Shown piece after piece: positions 18,228 to 26,464 of a stretch of 44,243 nucleotides of DNA; the stretch's first letter is position 1, and each line of letters opens with the position of its first letter. Origin of the DNA: an uncultured Bacteroidales bacterium. Its GTDB lineage: Bacteria > Bacteroidota > Bacteroidia > Bacteroidales > Bacteroidaceae. A model generated the notes under the pieces. It worked only from the letters and a program-made list of their open reading frames with translations. It was not told the DNA's origin and did not search any database. Where the stretch lies: assembly GCA_902779875.1 (NCBI GenBank), contig CACZCX010000013.1:1-44243 (forward strand), read 5' to 3'. The position numbers were made by a program, and so were the translations under genes.

Positions 18228-19490
18228 TCAGGCCTCTTTTTCGGTCAGTTCCACCAGCTCGATTTTGGTCTCACCCTTCTTGAGAATCCGGAGCACATAA
18301 GGGCCGACCTCTATCTTCTCGTTAACCTTGGGGAACCCTTTGGCCTTGCTCAGGATAAGGCCTCCTATGGTCATGTATTCATCCGATTCGGGTATATCAA
18401 GACCGAACATCCTGTTCACGCGGTCAATCTCCATACGGCCCGACAGCAGATAGCCGTCATCGGTCTTCTGGGCTATGAGATTCATTACGTCATGCTCGTC
18501 CTCTATCTCGCCCAGTATCTCCTCGATTATATCCTCGAGCGATACTATTCCGGCGGTTCCGCCGAACTCGTCGACCACCACCGCTATGCTCTTCTTGCGG
18601 GCCAGCAGCTGTTTCATAAGTTTCTGAGCAGCAAGGGTCTCCGGAACGAACGGCATGGTCTGGATATGGTCACGCCAGTCATCCTTGTAACGGAAAAGTT
18701 CCGATGAATGGATATAGCCGATGATATGGTCCATATCCTCCTCGTAGATGAGTATCTTGGAGTATCCGGTCTCTATGAACCGCTCCCTGAGGTCATTCCA
18801 GGAGACGCCCTTCTCCACCGCGCAGATCTCGTTTCGGGGCACCATGCAGTCACGTATCTTGACATTCGAGAAGTCAAGCACGTTCTGGAATATCTGCACC
18901 TCGGAGTCGGGCTGGTCATCGGCCTGGGAACCGTTCAGTCCGGACTGCACGAAATAGTCCAGGTCCACCTTGGAGAAGGCCTTGGCCGTACGCTCCTTGT
19001 CAATCCTCACGCCCATCATCCTGAGCAGTATCTTGGAGAGCCAGGTGGTAAAGGCCGATATGGGATAGAGTATGATGTATATCAGGTAGAGGGGGAAGGC
19101 AAAGAAATTCAGCTTGCCGTTGGGGTTGGAGCGGAACAGGGTCTTGGGTACGAACTCGCCAACGACTATCACTATGGCCGTCGACACGAAGGTCTCCAGC
19201 ACTATAAGCAGGAAACTGTTCGATATGAGTCCCGCCGGCAGCAGCATCTCTATGAGATGAGCCATCATGGTACTGTACAGCACCAGGGCTATGTTGTTGC
19301 CCACCAGCATGGTGGAGAGATAAAGATTGGGGTTGCGGAAGAACAGCCCCAGAAGACGGGAGCTGAACGTGCGGCGCTCAGCATCCATCTCAAAGCGGAG
19401 CCTGTCGGCCGACACGAATGCGATCTCAAGTCCCGAAAAAAGCGCTGAGAAGAACAGCGACACAAGCATTATGACAAGAGTGTGCGTCAT
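18228..19490 (-). CDS. CNNM/CorC-type membrane protein (DUF21, CBS pair, CorC_HlyC)
   Basis: A 420-residue inner-membrane protein. The DUF21/CNNM transmembrane domain covers residues 1-195, with the signature VVGEFVPKTLFRSNPNG. A CBS pair follows (about 205-330, from MVPRNEICAVEKGVSW to VVVDEFGGTAGIVSLEDIIE). A C-terminal CorC_HlyC domain (about 345-420) includes GRMEIDRVNRMFGLDIP. The family is linked to Mg2+ or Co2+ transport and resistance; older annotations call it hemolysin, and GldE of gliding Bacteroidota has the same layout. A role in gliding is unlikely to be shown by this context. Its ATG overlaps the lptC stop by 4 bases (ATGA), so it belongs to the coaX-to-lptC transcript. Confidence 0.9.
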   Translation of the reverse strand: MTHTLVIMLVSLFFSALFSGLEIAFVSADRLRFEMDAERRTFSSRLLGLFFRNPNLYLSTMLVGNNIALVLYSTMMAHLIEMLLPAGLISNSFLLIVLETFVSTAIVIVVGEFVPKTLFRSNPNGKLNFFAFPLYLIYIILYPISAFTTWLSKILLRMMGVRIDKERTAKAFSKVDLDYFVQSGLNGSQADDQPDSEVQIFQNVLDFSNVKIRDCMVPRNEICAVEKGVSWNDLRERFIETGYSKILIYEEDMDHIIGYIHSSELFRYKDDWRDHIQTMPFVPETLAAQKLMKQLLARKKSIAVVVDEFGGTAGIVSLEDIIEEILGEIEDEHDVMNLIAQKTDDGYLLSGRMEIDRVNRMFGLDIPESDEYMTIGGLILSKAKGFPKVNEKIEVGPYVLRILKKGETKIELVELTEKEA

Positions 19491-20077
19491 TCTGTCTCTG
19501 TGACAGGAAATACACCCTCCGTCTTGCGGATGGAATACTCCGTCAGATGGTTGTTCGACTCAAATCCGTGCCCCACGATTATCTGTCTGTCCTGTTTGAT
19601 ACGTATGAGGCTGTCGGAATACATGCGGTTGGTAAGGTTGTTTATATACAGCTCCTGGGTATCGAACTCCTCATTATCGATGTTCTCGGCATGGACATTA
19701 TGCCTCAGGCGCCACAACTTGTCATTATTCATGTAGTATGCAGTATCGGCCCTTAAGGTGGACTCTGGCTGCATAAGGGAATCCAGTATCTCCAGATAGA
19801 CGCCCTGCTCCATGCTGTAGAAGGGAGGTTCCATCTTGTCAAAGACTTTCCACTCCTCGGCCACCACATGATAGCGGACGATACCGTTCTCGGAGATCAG
19901 CATATCCACGCCACGGGTTGTCATGACCGATGTGGAATCCCTGTTCAGTATAGGGGCTCCAAGCTGTTTGTCCTTGTTCTTGCAGGACAAGCAGAAAAAC
20001 GACGAGACAACCGCCATTACGACGGTTGCCAGGTACGTTCTGTATCTCATCGGTTGTGAACCGGTGGTATGTGTCAT
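19487..20077 (-). CDS. lptC: LptC-like LPS export protein
   Basis: A 196-residue envelope protein with an N-terminal hydrophobic segment ending in a possible lipobox (FFCLSC). The LptC beta-jellyroll domain follows, with typical segments ISENGIVRYHVVAEEWKVFD, MEQGVYLEILDS, LRADTAYYMNNDKLWRLRHN and FDTQELYINNLTNRMYSDS. LptC passes lipopolysaccharide from the LptBFG transporter to LptA and LptD across the periplasm; an LptD is encoded at 39248-42040. The start at 20077 overlaps the TPR gene stop by one base (TAATG). An internal ATG at 20050 would also leave a complete signal, so the start is not certain. It overlaps the CNNM gene by 4 bases. Confidence 0.85.
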   Translation of the reverse strand: MTHTTGSQPMRYRTYLATVVMAVVSSFFCLSCKNKDKQLGAPILNRDSTSVMTTRGVDMLISENGIVRYHVVAEEWKVFDKMEPPFYSMEQGVYLEILDSLMQPESTLRADTAYYMNNDKLWRLRHNVHAENIDNEEFDTQELYINNLTNRMYSDSLIRIKQDRQIIVGHGFESNNHLTEYSIRKTEGVFPVTETE

Positions 20078-21462
20078 TATCTGATAGTGACTGTTTCGTT
20101 GATCCAGCCCTTGATTTCAACTGTGTCACCAGCCTTCTTGCCAAGCATGAACAGGTCCTCGATCTGCGGGGTCTGCTCCTTGTACTGCCTGATAAGGTTG
20201 TTGGCTCTGTCAGCAACTGAAGGATCAACCTTCTTGGCCTGCTCCAACTTGTCAATTACTGCAAAGTATGAGCAACGGTTAAGGGCGGGCTCTGATGTCC
20301 ACTGGTAGTTGGCAGCGTAGAGCAGTGCAAGGATGATGTAGGCATCACCCCTCTTGGGGTTGTTGGCAAGGCACTTCTGTACGCATGAACGGCTGCTGTC
20401 ATACTTATCCTTTGAATAGTAGTAAGAAGCCATTATGTAGTAGATATCGGCGATATCCTCCTTGTCCTGGTCGAGCTCGATAGCCTGGTTGAAATACTCC
20501 ATGGCCTTATCCAGGTCACCGCGCTGGTTGTAGTAGAGCTTACCGAGGCTCTTGGCGGTCTTTACTGAAGGAGCGATTGCGTTGGCATACTCGGCAGCCT
20601 TGAAGTAAGCGTCACTGCCGGTGCAGTCAAAGATAGTCATAAGGGTAACGATCTTGTTGAGGAAATCCAGATTCTCCTTCTGCTCCTCGATCTTGGGACC
20701 GTATATGCTCTGGAGAGTCTCGCAGTCAGCTGCACCACTGTTGGTGAAGTGCTGGTCGATTCTGTCCTTGGTCTTGATGGCGTTCTCCTTGATCTTCTCG
20801 TTGGTGCAGTTCGCAATGAACTCGTCAATATAGGTGGCGCAGTTCACATAGTCCTGCAGGAGGGCGTCACGATACTCGGTGTTGTCCTTCTTGTTCTGGT
20901 AACGCTGGGCTGACACTTTCATCAGGTCATCAAGGACATAATAGTTGGTCTTACCCTTGGTCATCTCAACAGCCTTGCTCAGGAGCTCGTAAGCTCTTGA
21001 AACAGAAACCCTGGGGTTATAGCTCAGATAGCTGTGACCGTACTGACCCCAGACATCACCCTCTGATGTCTTGTTCTCGGCACGTGCATTCAGCTTATCC
21101 AGATACTGCAGACGCTGCTCGTAAACCTTGAACAGCTCCTCAGAATACTGAGCCATCTTTTCATTATCCTTGGCAGCCTTGGCTTCATTGTACATGGACT
21201 GCATGATCTTTACTCCGTCAGTGTAGAGGTATGCGGTTGATAAGGGGGCATCATGGAAAACCTGCTTCCAACCCTGTTCGTAAGCATCCTTGTAATTTTC
21301 GGTCTTTACAAACTCCCTGTAGATACTGATAGCCCTGAGAGCCTCAATACTATCCTCTCCCTGACCGTAGCGAGAACCATCCTCAAAGCCTTTCTGTGCA
21401 TAAACGCCCGTGGCTGTGATGAGCGCAAGGGCAATCATTCCAAATTTTTTCATATCGTTCAT
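20077..21462 (-). CDS. Secreted tetratricopeptide-repeat protein
   Basis: A 461-residue exported protein. The signal peptide (MKKFGMIALALITATGVYAQ) is cleaved near Gln23. The mature part is helical, with TPR units best seen at about 290-345 (LGKLYYNQRGDLDKAMEYFN and QAIELDQDKEDIADIYYIMA) and 345-385. The N-terminal half, with EALRAISIYREFVKTENYKD, looks like more divergent TPRs. ATG 21462 and ATG 21453 (MKKFG) are both possible starts. The product probably works as a periplasmic scaffold. It is tightly coupled to lptC, with a one-base overlap, and follows a beta-barrel gene, suggesting a role in outer-membrane assembly, but no named family is recognised. Confidence 0.85.
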   Translation of the reverse strand: MNDMKKFGMIALALITATGVYAQKGFEDGSRYGQGEDSIEALRAISIYREFVKTENYKDAYEQGWKQVFHDAPLSTAYLYTDGVKIMQSMYNEAKAAKDNEKMAQYSEELFKVYEQRLQYLDKLNARAENKTSEGDVWGQYGHSYLSYNPRVSVSRAYELLSKAVEMTKGKTNYYVLDDLMKVSAQRYQNKKDNTEYRDALLQDYVNCATYIDEFIANCTNEKIKENAIKTKDRIDQHFTNSGAADCETLQSIYGPKIEEQKENLDFLNKIVTLMTIFDCTGSDAYFKAAEYANAIAPSVKTAKSLGKLYYNQRGDLDKAMEYFNQAIELDQDKEDIADIYYIMASYYYSKDKYDSSRSCVQKCLANNPKRGDAYIILALLYAANYQWTSEPALNRCSYFAVIDKLEQAKKVDPSVADRANNLIRQYKEQTPQIEDLFMLGKKAGDTVEIKGWINETVTIR

Positions 21463-21513
21463 AAGTTTAATTCTCAGTATTAAGATAGTAAAAACAACTG
21501 TTTGGTTAAATCC

Positions 21514-22779
21514 TTAGTCAACCATCAGCTTCATAAACCAGCGTTCCATAAAGGTCACGCTCAGGTTTAATCTTATATAGTTTTCAGTTATCATTCCTTT
21601 CTCCATAGGCTGTACCCTGACATACTCTCCCGATACATTCAGGTAAGAACGGCTGCTGTATGAGGAGGTGATCGGAGTTGAGAATCCGGCACTTACCCCG
21701 AACTGCATGGGACCTCTCCTGTCACCCACCTTGTAGTAGGGCTGCGAGAAGTTCACACCTATCTGATAAGAGGTACGCTTGAACAGGTTGGTACTCTTCT
21801 CATCCGACTGAAGCATGAAACCGGCCGATGCCGACAGGCGGTCACATCCTGTCTTCTGTCCAAAGAATTCAGCCTTGGACCAGGTCTGGTATGAGAGGTC
21901 GGCGCCAATCATGCGGTTTTTCCACTGGTAGGTGAATCCCGCAGTGATGAGATCCGGCATGGAGAACGCGTTCTCTATCCTGGTGGTATCGGTCGTGGAG
22001 TGTACATCGGTCACATATGACTCCGACTCCAGCTTGCCGGCAGGCGAGAATGTAGCGCCCAGCACCAGGGTCCTGTCAGCGGACTTTAAAGTTCCCTGCA
22101 GTCCGAAATCCAGCTTGAGCGCGCCCATATCGGCATAATAGGTCTTGTACCTGGACTGGACCTCCGACGAGGAGTATGTGTTGCCTATGGTATGAGTCAT
22201 GTCACCGGTCAGGTAAGAGGCGTTGACTCCGACCGATATCCACTCGGTGGGACGCCATCCCAGACCGCCCATGAACTGCCTTACGCCTCCGGTACCGTTA
22301 TAGGTATTGGTTGCGGTAATGGAACCGTCCTCGTCACGGCGTATTATCTCGGAATTGGAGAACTGGTAGCCTATATTAGAGAATGGCATGAAACCTATGG
22401 TCATACCCACCTTGGGCAATATCCTGAACTGCATGGCCATATGACTGATGTAGCCGTTGTGGGCATTCAGCTTTACACCGTTCTCGCTGAAGTTGACGTT
22501 CTGGATGGCGAATCCTATGTCAGCGATGAAGGTCAGGGTATCAACGGTGGAATATGAAGCCGGATTCTTGAGGTTCAGGGTGTTGTCCCTGCGGAAACCT
22601 GCTCCGATACCTCCCATGGCCCTGGTTATGCCGGTAGACTGATCGGACAACATACCGATTCCATATCTGGAATATGGAGAGTTTACCCCTGTCTGCGCCT
22701 TGAGCTGGCACTGACCGAACACACAGAATACGAAAGCCGCAAACGCAGTCGATATAGTCTTAAATAATCTGTTTCTCAT
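21514..22779 (-). CDS. Predicted outer membrane beta-barrel protein
   Basis: A 421-residue exported protein. ATG at 22779 gives a signal peptide (MRNRLFKTISTAFAAFVF, cut after KAQ). Starting further upstream would add 17 residues that merely read coaX in another frame. The mature N-terminus NSPYSRYGIGMLSDQSTG, followed by AMGGIGAGFRRDNTLNLKNP, resembles Bacteroidota relatives of FadL/PorV-type barrels, in which an N-terminal plug is followed by alternating aromatic strands. Strand-like repeats such as MTIGFMPFSNIGYQF and ISVGVNASYLTGDMTH fill the rest, and it ends in LNLSVTFMERWFMKLMVD. Ligand unknown. The first 20 bases overlap the end of coaX, so the two are translated from one message. Confidence 0.85.
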   Translation of the reverse strand: MRNRLFKTISTAFAAFVFCVFGQCQLKAQTGVNSPYSRYGIGMLSDQSTGITRAMGGIGAGFRRDNTLNLKNPASYSTVDTLTFIADIGFAIQNVNFSENGVKLNAHNGYISHMAMQFRILPKVGMTIGFMPFSNIGYQFSNSEIIRRDEDGSITATNTYNGTGGVRQFMGGLGWRPTEWISVGVNASYLTGDMTHTIGNTYSSSEVQSRYKTYYADMGALKLDFGLQGTLKSADRTLVLGATFSPAGKLESESYVTDVHSTTDTTRIENAFSMPDLITAGFTYQWKNRMIGADLSYQTWSKAEFFGQKTGCDRLSASAGFMLQSDEKSTNLFKRTSYQIGVNFSQPYYKVGDRRGPMQFGVSAGFSTPITSSYSSRSYLNVSGEYVRVQPMEKGMITENYIRLNLSVTFMERWFMKLMVD

Positions 22780-23488
22780 TGAAATCCACAACCCGGGCAA
22801 GTCCCCGAAGGACCAGATCCGGAACTGCAAAAGTAGTGCTTTTACCTATTATATCAAAGAATCCTGCATCGCCGCCGGTTAAAAAAACCAAAAGAGAGGG
22901 ATAGGTGGAGCTCAGACGTGTTATGAAACCGTAAAGTTCATGTCTAATGCCATTTACGACTCCGCTCCTTATGGCTGTAGCCGTATCGGTACCGAAAAGC
23001 GGAGTCTCACCCTCCGTGCTGACCAGAGGCAGAGCGCCGGTATGTTCATGAAGCGCCTTGAACCTGAGTTCTATTCCGGGTGCTATGTTTCCGCCCTTGT
23101 ATGCCCCATCGGCCGATACCAGGTCAAACGTGACGGCCGTTCCGGCATCGACCACAAGGATGTCGTTTCCGGGCTGCATGGACCATGCCCCCACGGCAGC
23201 CGCCAGACGGTCCATACCCAGGGTCCGGGGTGACGAATAGTCGTTGCGTATGGGTATGGGGGTGGAGGCCGTGAACTGCGTCATACCCAGACTCTCCATC
23301 CATTCGCGCACCAGATAGTCCGGCTCACGGACCGAACACCACATACCGCCGTCTACAGGGAGTCCGGCCACCACCCTTTTCATGCGGTCAAGATCCACCG
23401 GACCGCTGTATATGAGCTTGAGGCTGTCATCCTTTCCACGAACGGCAACCTTGACGCGCGTATTCCCGAAATCGGCTAATAGAATCAT
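22760..23488 (-). CDS. coaX: Type III pantothenate kinase
   Basis: CoaX phosphorylates pantothenate, the first step of coenzyme A synthesis. The 242 residues carry the ASKHA-fold motifs of the type III enzyme: MILLADFGNTRVKVAV at the start (phosphate-1, Asp6), GMDRLAAAVGAW, the phosphate-2 motif VVDAGTAVTFDLVS, YKGGNIAPGIELRFKALHEH and LTGGDAGFF. ATG 23488 gives the exact family N-terminus. The gene is the first of the envelope operon and overlaps the following beta-barrel gene by 20 bases. It is divergent from the DUF4105 fusion gene with back-to-back promoter boxes. Confidence 0.95.
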   Translation of the reverse strand: MILLADFGNTRVKVAVRGKDDSLKLIYSGPVDLDRMKRVVAGLPVDGGMWCSVREPDYLVREWMESLGMTQFTASTPIPIRNDYSSPRTLGMDRLAAAVGAWSMQPGNDILVVDAGTAVTFDLVSADGAYKGGNIAPGIELRFKALHEHTGALPLVSTEGETPLFGTDTATAIRSGVVNGIRHELYGFITRLSSTYPSLLVFLTGGDAGFFDIIGKSTTFAVPDLVLRGLARVVDFNEKQII

Positions 23489-23509
23489 ATATACGTCACT
23501 AAGTGCTTG

Positions 23510-23540
23510 CAAAAGTATTAACTTTGCACGCAATCAACAA
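23510..23540 (-). promoter_or_regulatory. coaX operon promoter
   Basis: Minus-strand TTG (23540-23538), 20 bases, then TACTTTTG (23517-23510), a good Bacteroidales -33/-7 pair 22 bases upstream of the coaX ATG. Its -7 box is one base away from the -7 box of the divergent promoter. Confidence 0.6.
23519..23526 (+). promoter_or_regulatory. Promoter -7 box of the DUF4105-phosphatase fusion gene
   Basis: TAACTTTG matches TAnnTTTG and lies 23 bases before the ATG at 23550. No strong -33 TTTG is visible at the normal spacing. Confidence 0.5.
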
Positions 23541-23549
23541 AAAAAACCG

Positions 23550-26309
23550 ATGAAGAAGAAACTTACAGCCTTTCTGATACTGTTCACCCTATTCCTGCAG
23601 GGAGCTAAAGCTCAGACAGACAGCATAAACGCATACCTTTTGACTTGTGAGCCGGGCAAGGCCATCTATGAGCTTTACGGCCACACCGCAATTCTTATCG
23701 AGGATGAAGGGACAGGCACAGAGGCAGTCTTCAACTACGGTCTTTTTGACTTCAACACCCCCCATTTCGTATGGCGTTTCACACTTGGCAAGACCGATTA
23801 CATACTGGGTGCCACACGTCTCCACTCTTTCCTTAGGGAGTATACTGAAAGAGGCTCCGAGGTATTCGCCCAGCCGCTCAACCTGAGCAAGGCCGAATCC
23901 CGCCGTCTCTATGAGGCTCTCATAAAGAACAGCCGCCCCGAGAACAGGGTTTACCGTTATAACTTCCTGTTCAACAACTGCTCGACCATGGCGATTGACA
24001 AGATTGAGGAGAGCATAGACGGCACAGTGACCTACCAGCCTTCGGATTCGGCCCTCACATTCCGCGACCTGCTCACCGAGCACACAAAGGTTCGTCCGTG
24101 GAGCGAATTCGCGGTTGACCTCATAATCGGTGCAGGAGCCGACCGCCCCGTGCAGGGCCGTGAGGAGTCGTTCGCGCCGCTTCATCTCATGAAGATGGCC
24201 GGCCAGGCCGTGATAACCGACACCGCAGGGGTACAGCGTCCGCTGGTGCTCCCCGCCATAAGGCTGGTAAATCCTGACCACGGAGTGGATTTCGGCAAGC
24301 CTGCCCTCACCCCCGTACAGGTCACATGGATAGTGTTCCTGCTGGTTCTTCTCCTGTCGCTCCTGGGATGGTACCGCGGCAGGCTCATGTCTGCGATTGA
24401 CTACACCCTCATGGGAATCCAGGGCGTGGCCGGAATCGTGATAGCCCTCATGTACTTCTTCTCCGAGCACCCCACACTCGATACGAACTGGCTGGTAATA
24501 TGCCTCAATCCGCTGCCGCTCATCTTCATGCCATTCATAGTACGCAAGTTCAGGAAGGGCGGCATATCCGTATTCGTTATATGCGAGATGGTGGTATGCA
24601 CCGCATTCCTGCTGCTCTACCCCGCCATGCCGCAGAAGATAGAGGTATCGGTCCTGCTGCTCATACTCACCTTTGCCGTGAGGGCTTTCAGCACATTCCT
24701 GTTCCAGCTGTTTTCCAGATTCCGTAAGGAGAACAGGATTTCAGCACGTAACGGCATAATACCCGCGCTGGTGCTTGGCCTGCTTGCCGTTCCCTCCGCC
24801 CTTGAGGCAAAAAACGAGGTGGAGAAGGCCCCCAAACTGGTGGTGGGGATAGTGATAGACCAGCTCAATGAGGAGTGTCTTGAGAAAATGATGCCCATCA
24901 TGGGGAATGACGGACTCAAGCGCCTCTGGACCGATGGTTACAACCGCACCAACACCACTTTTGACTATGAGGTGATGGACCGCGCATCGGCGGTGGCATC
25001 GGTCTATACCGGAGCATCACCGTTCCAGCACGGGATCGTTGACGTAAGATGGATGAACCCGAGCACCCTGCTGCCAGCATCGCCTCTTGACGACGGCAAC
25101 CACAAGGGCATAAACACCATTGAGATGTCATCGCCGCGCCGTCTCATGGCCACCAACCTGGCCGATGAGATGAAGCTGGGATCAGCCAGCCGCTCCAAGA
25201 TATGCTCCATAGCCATTGAGCGTGATGCCGCTATCCTGGCCGGCGGTCACGACCCCGACATAGCCATATGGATGAACAACGACGACAGCCGATGGAGTTC
25301 ATCGGACTACTACGGAGCCCTGCCCGAATGGATTAACGTCCGTAATGACAGCACCTGGCACAACAAGGACTGGAGGCCGCTTCTGCCCACCAGTTCCTAT
25401 ATACCCGTATCCGAGCATGAGCGTCTGAGAGCGTTCAACTACACCCTGCGCAGGAATGACATATGGGACTACAAGACAAGCCCTTTTGCCAATGAGCGCG
25501 TCACCGAGATGGCCCTGGCCTCACTCGATGGCATGGGAATGGGTAAGGACGATACCCCTGACCTCCTGGCGCTCACATATTATGCAGGCAATTTCCGTCA
25601 TACGCCCAACACCATATGGTCAATCGAACAGCAGGATATCTACGTACGGCTGGACCGTACCATAGCCGAACTCGTGAACGCCATCACAGCCAAGGTGGGC
25701 ATAGAAAACGTGCTGTTCTTTGTGACCTCAACCGGTTACGTGGAGACCGCCGCTCCAGAGCTGGGCGGCACACGCATACCCACAGGCCAGGTCAGCATGG
25801 AACGCACCTGCGCCCTGCTAAGCCTCTACCTGTCGGCCAAGTTCGGAAGCGGCAACTGGGTCAGGACCTTCTATCACAACCATATCTACCTGAATCACGA
25901 CCTGATTGAGGAGAGAGGCCTGGCGCTTCATGACATACTGGAGAACTCGGTCGACCTGCTCGTCCAGGTGAGCGGAATCAAGAGCGTGGTACTCATGCGC
26001 GACCTCATGTCAACCATACCCGACATGGAGGCCATGCGCAAGCGTAACGCTCTGAACACAGCCTACAGCGGTGACATAATCATAGACGCCATACCCGGTT
26101 GGGGCATATCGGACGAGAAAGAGAAGACCGTGATTTACCGCAAGCCTGTCTCCAGCCCCGTACCCATGATTCTCTACGGCAACGGCATACGCGCCGAGGT
26201 GAACCATGACCCCATATCGGTGAGCGTGCTGGCACCTACCATCTCGCTGATAACCCGCAACGACCCGCCCAACGCCAGCTCCGCAGTCCCCCTCAAGAAC
26301 CTCAAATAA
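23550..26309 (+). CDS. Fusion: DUF4105 (Lnb N-terminal) membrane protein plus degenerate alkaline-phosphatase-superfamily domain
   Basis: A 919-residue protein. Residues 1-22 are a signal peptide (KKKLTAFLILFTLFLQGAKA). Residues 23-240 are a DUF4105 domain with ELYGHTAILIEDEG, FNYGLFDF and YNFLFNNCSTMAIDKIEE, a His/Cys pattern like permuted papain-type hydrolases (inference). Five transmembrane helices follow (about 255-390) and end in the basic stretch SRFRKENR. Residues 400-418 (GIIPALVLGLLAVPSALEA) look like the signal peptide of a second protein. A PF01663-type domain follows from VVGIVIDQL (Asp437). Its later motifs are altered: AGNFRH at 679-684 and TSTGYVE at 726-732, where active relatives have a D-x-x-G-H and a TADHG. 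The protein is probably membrane-anchored with both domains in the periplasm, and the second domain is probably not catalytic. Confidence 0.85.
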   Translation: MKKKLTAFLILFTLFLQGAKAQTDSINAYLLTCEPGKAIYELYGHTAILIEDEGTGTEAVFNYGLFDFNTPHFVWRFTLGKTDYILGATRLHSFLREYTERGSEVFAQPLNLSKAESRRLYEALIKNSRPENRVYRYNFLFNNCSTMAIDKIEESIDGTVTYQPSDSALTFRDLLTEHTKVRPWSEFAVDLIIGAGADRPVQGREESFAPLHLMKMAGQAVITDTAGVQRPLVLPAIRLVNPDHGVDFGKPALTPVQVTWIVFLLVLLLSLLGWYRGRLMSAIDYTLMGIQGVAGIVIALMYFFSEHPTLDTNWLVICLNPLPLIFMPFIVRKFRKGGISVFVICEMVVCTAFLLLYPAMPQKIEVSVLLLILTFAVRAFSTFLFQLFSRFRKENRISARNGIIPALVLGLLAVPSALEAKNEVEKAPKLVVGIVIDQLNEECLEKMMPIMGNDGLKRLWTDGYNRTNTTFDYEVMDRASAVASVYTGASPFQHGIVDVRWMNPSTLLPASPLDDGNHKGINTIEMSSPRRLMATNLADEMKLGSASRSKICSIAIERDAAILAGGHDPDIAIWMNNDDSRWSSSDYYGALPEWINVRNDSTWHNKDWRPLLPTSSYIPVSEHERLRAFNYTLRRNDIWDYKTSPFANERVTEMALASLDGMGMGKDDTPDLLALTYYAGNFRHTPNTIWSIEQQDIYVRLDRTIAELVNAITAKVGIENVLFFVTSTGYVETAAPELGGTRIPTGQVSMERTCALLSLYLSAKFGSGNWVRTFYHNHIYLNHDLIEERGLALHDILENSVDLLVQVSGIKSVVLMRDLMSTIPDMEAMRKRNALNTAYSGDIIIDAIPGWGISDEKEKTVIYRKPVSSPVPMILYGNGIRAEVNHDPISVSVLAPTISLITRNDPPNASSAVPLKNLK

Positions 26310-26310
26310 C

Positions 26311-26414
26311 AGGGGCACAAAAGGGACGGTTCTATCTGTGCCCTTAATTATCCGATCAACTGTCGCGAAAAGATTCCAAAAGGGCACAGATAGAACCGTC
26401 CCTTTTGTGCCCCT
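26311..26414. repeat. REPIN-like element: perfect 35-bp inverted repeat, each arm itself palindromic
   Basis: Positions 26311-26345 and 26380-26414 are exact reverse complements over 35 bases, separated by 34 bases. Within each arm GGGCACA and TGTGCCC can pair around a segment containing GGGACGGTTCT, so the element is two inverted hairpins, the layout of REP doublets mobilised by RAYT (Y1 family) transposases. No RAYT gene is in the window. It lies right after the fusion gene and could also stop transcription; its right end touches the -33 box of the next promoter. Confidence 0.85.
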
Positions 26415-26445
26415 TTGGTGAACTCCCAAAATATGACTAACTTTG
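26414..26445 (+). promoter_or_regulatory. Promoter of the slyD-aroC pair
   Basis: TTTG (26414-26417), 20 bases, TAACTTTG (26438-26445): a full match to the Bacteroidales promoter consensus, 19 bases before the slyD ATG. The first T of the -33 box is the last base of the REPIN-like repeat. Confidence 0.75.
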
Positions 26446-26464
26446 CACCGCAAATACAATACAA

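Noticed and set aside
23589-24470. A 293-codon minus-strand frame inside the DUF4105 domain
   Set aside because: The real gene on the plus strand has signal peptide, domain motifs and membrane helices; the antisense translation has none.
24726-24740. ATT at 24738 as a proven separate start for the phosphatase-like domain
   Set aside because: ATT starts are very rare, and Shine-Dalgarno matches mean little in Bacteroidota. It is kept only as a possibility in the findings, not as a separate gene.
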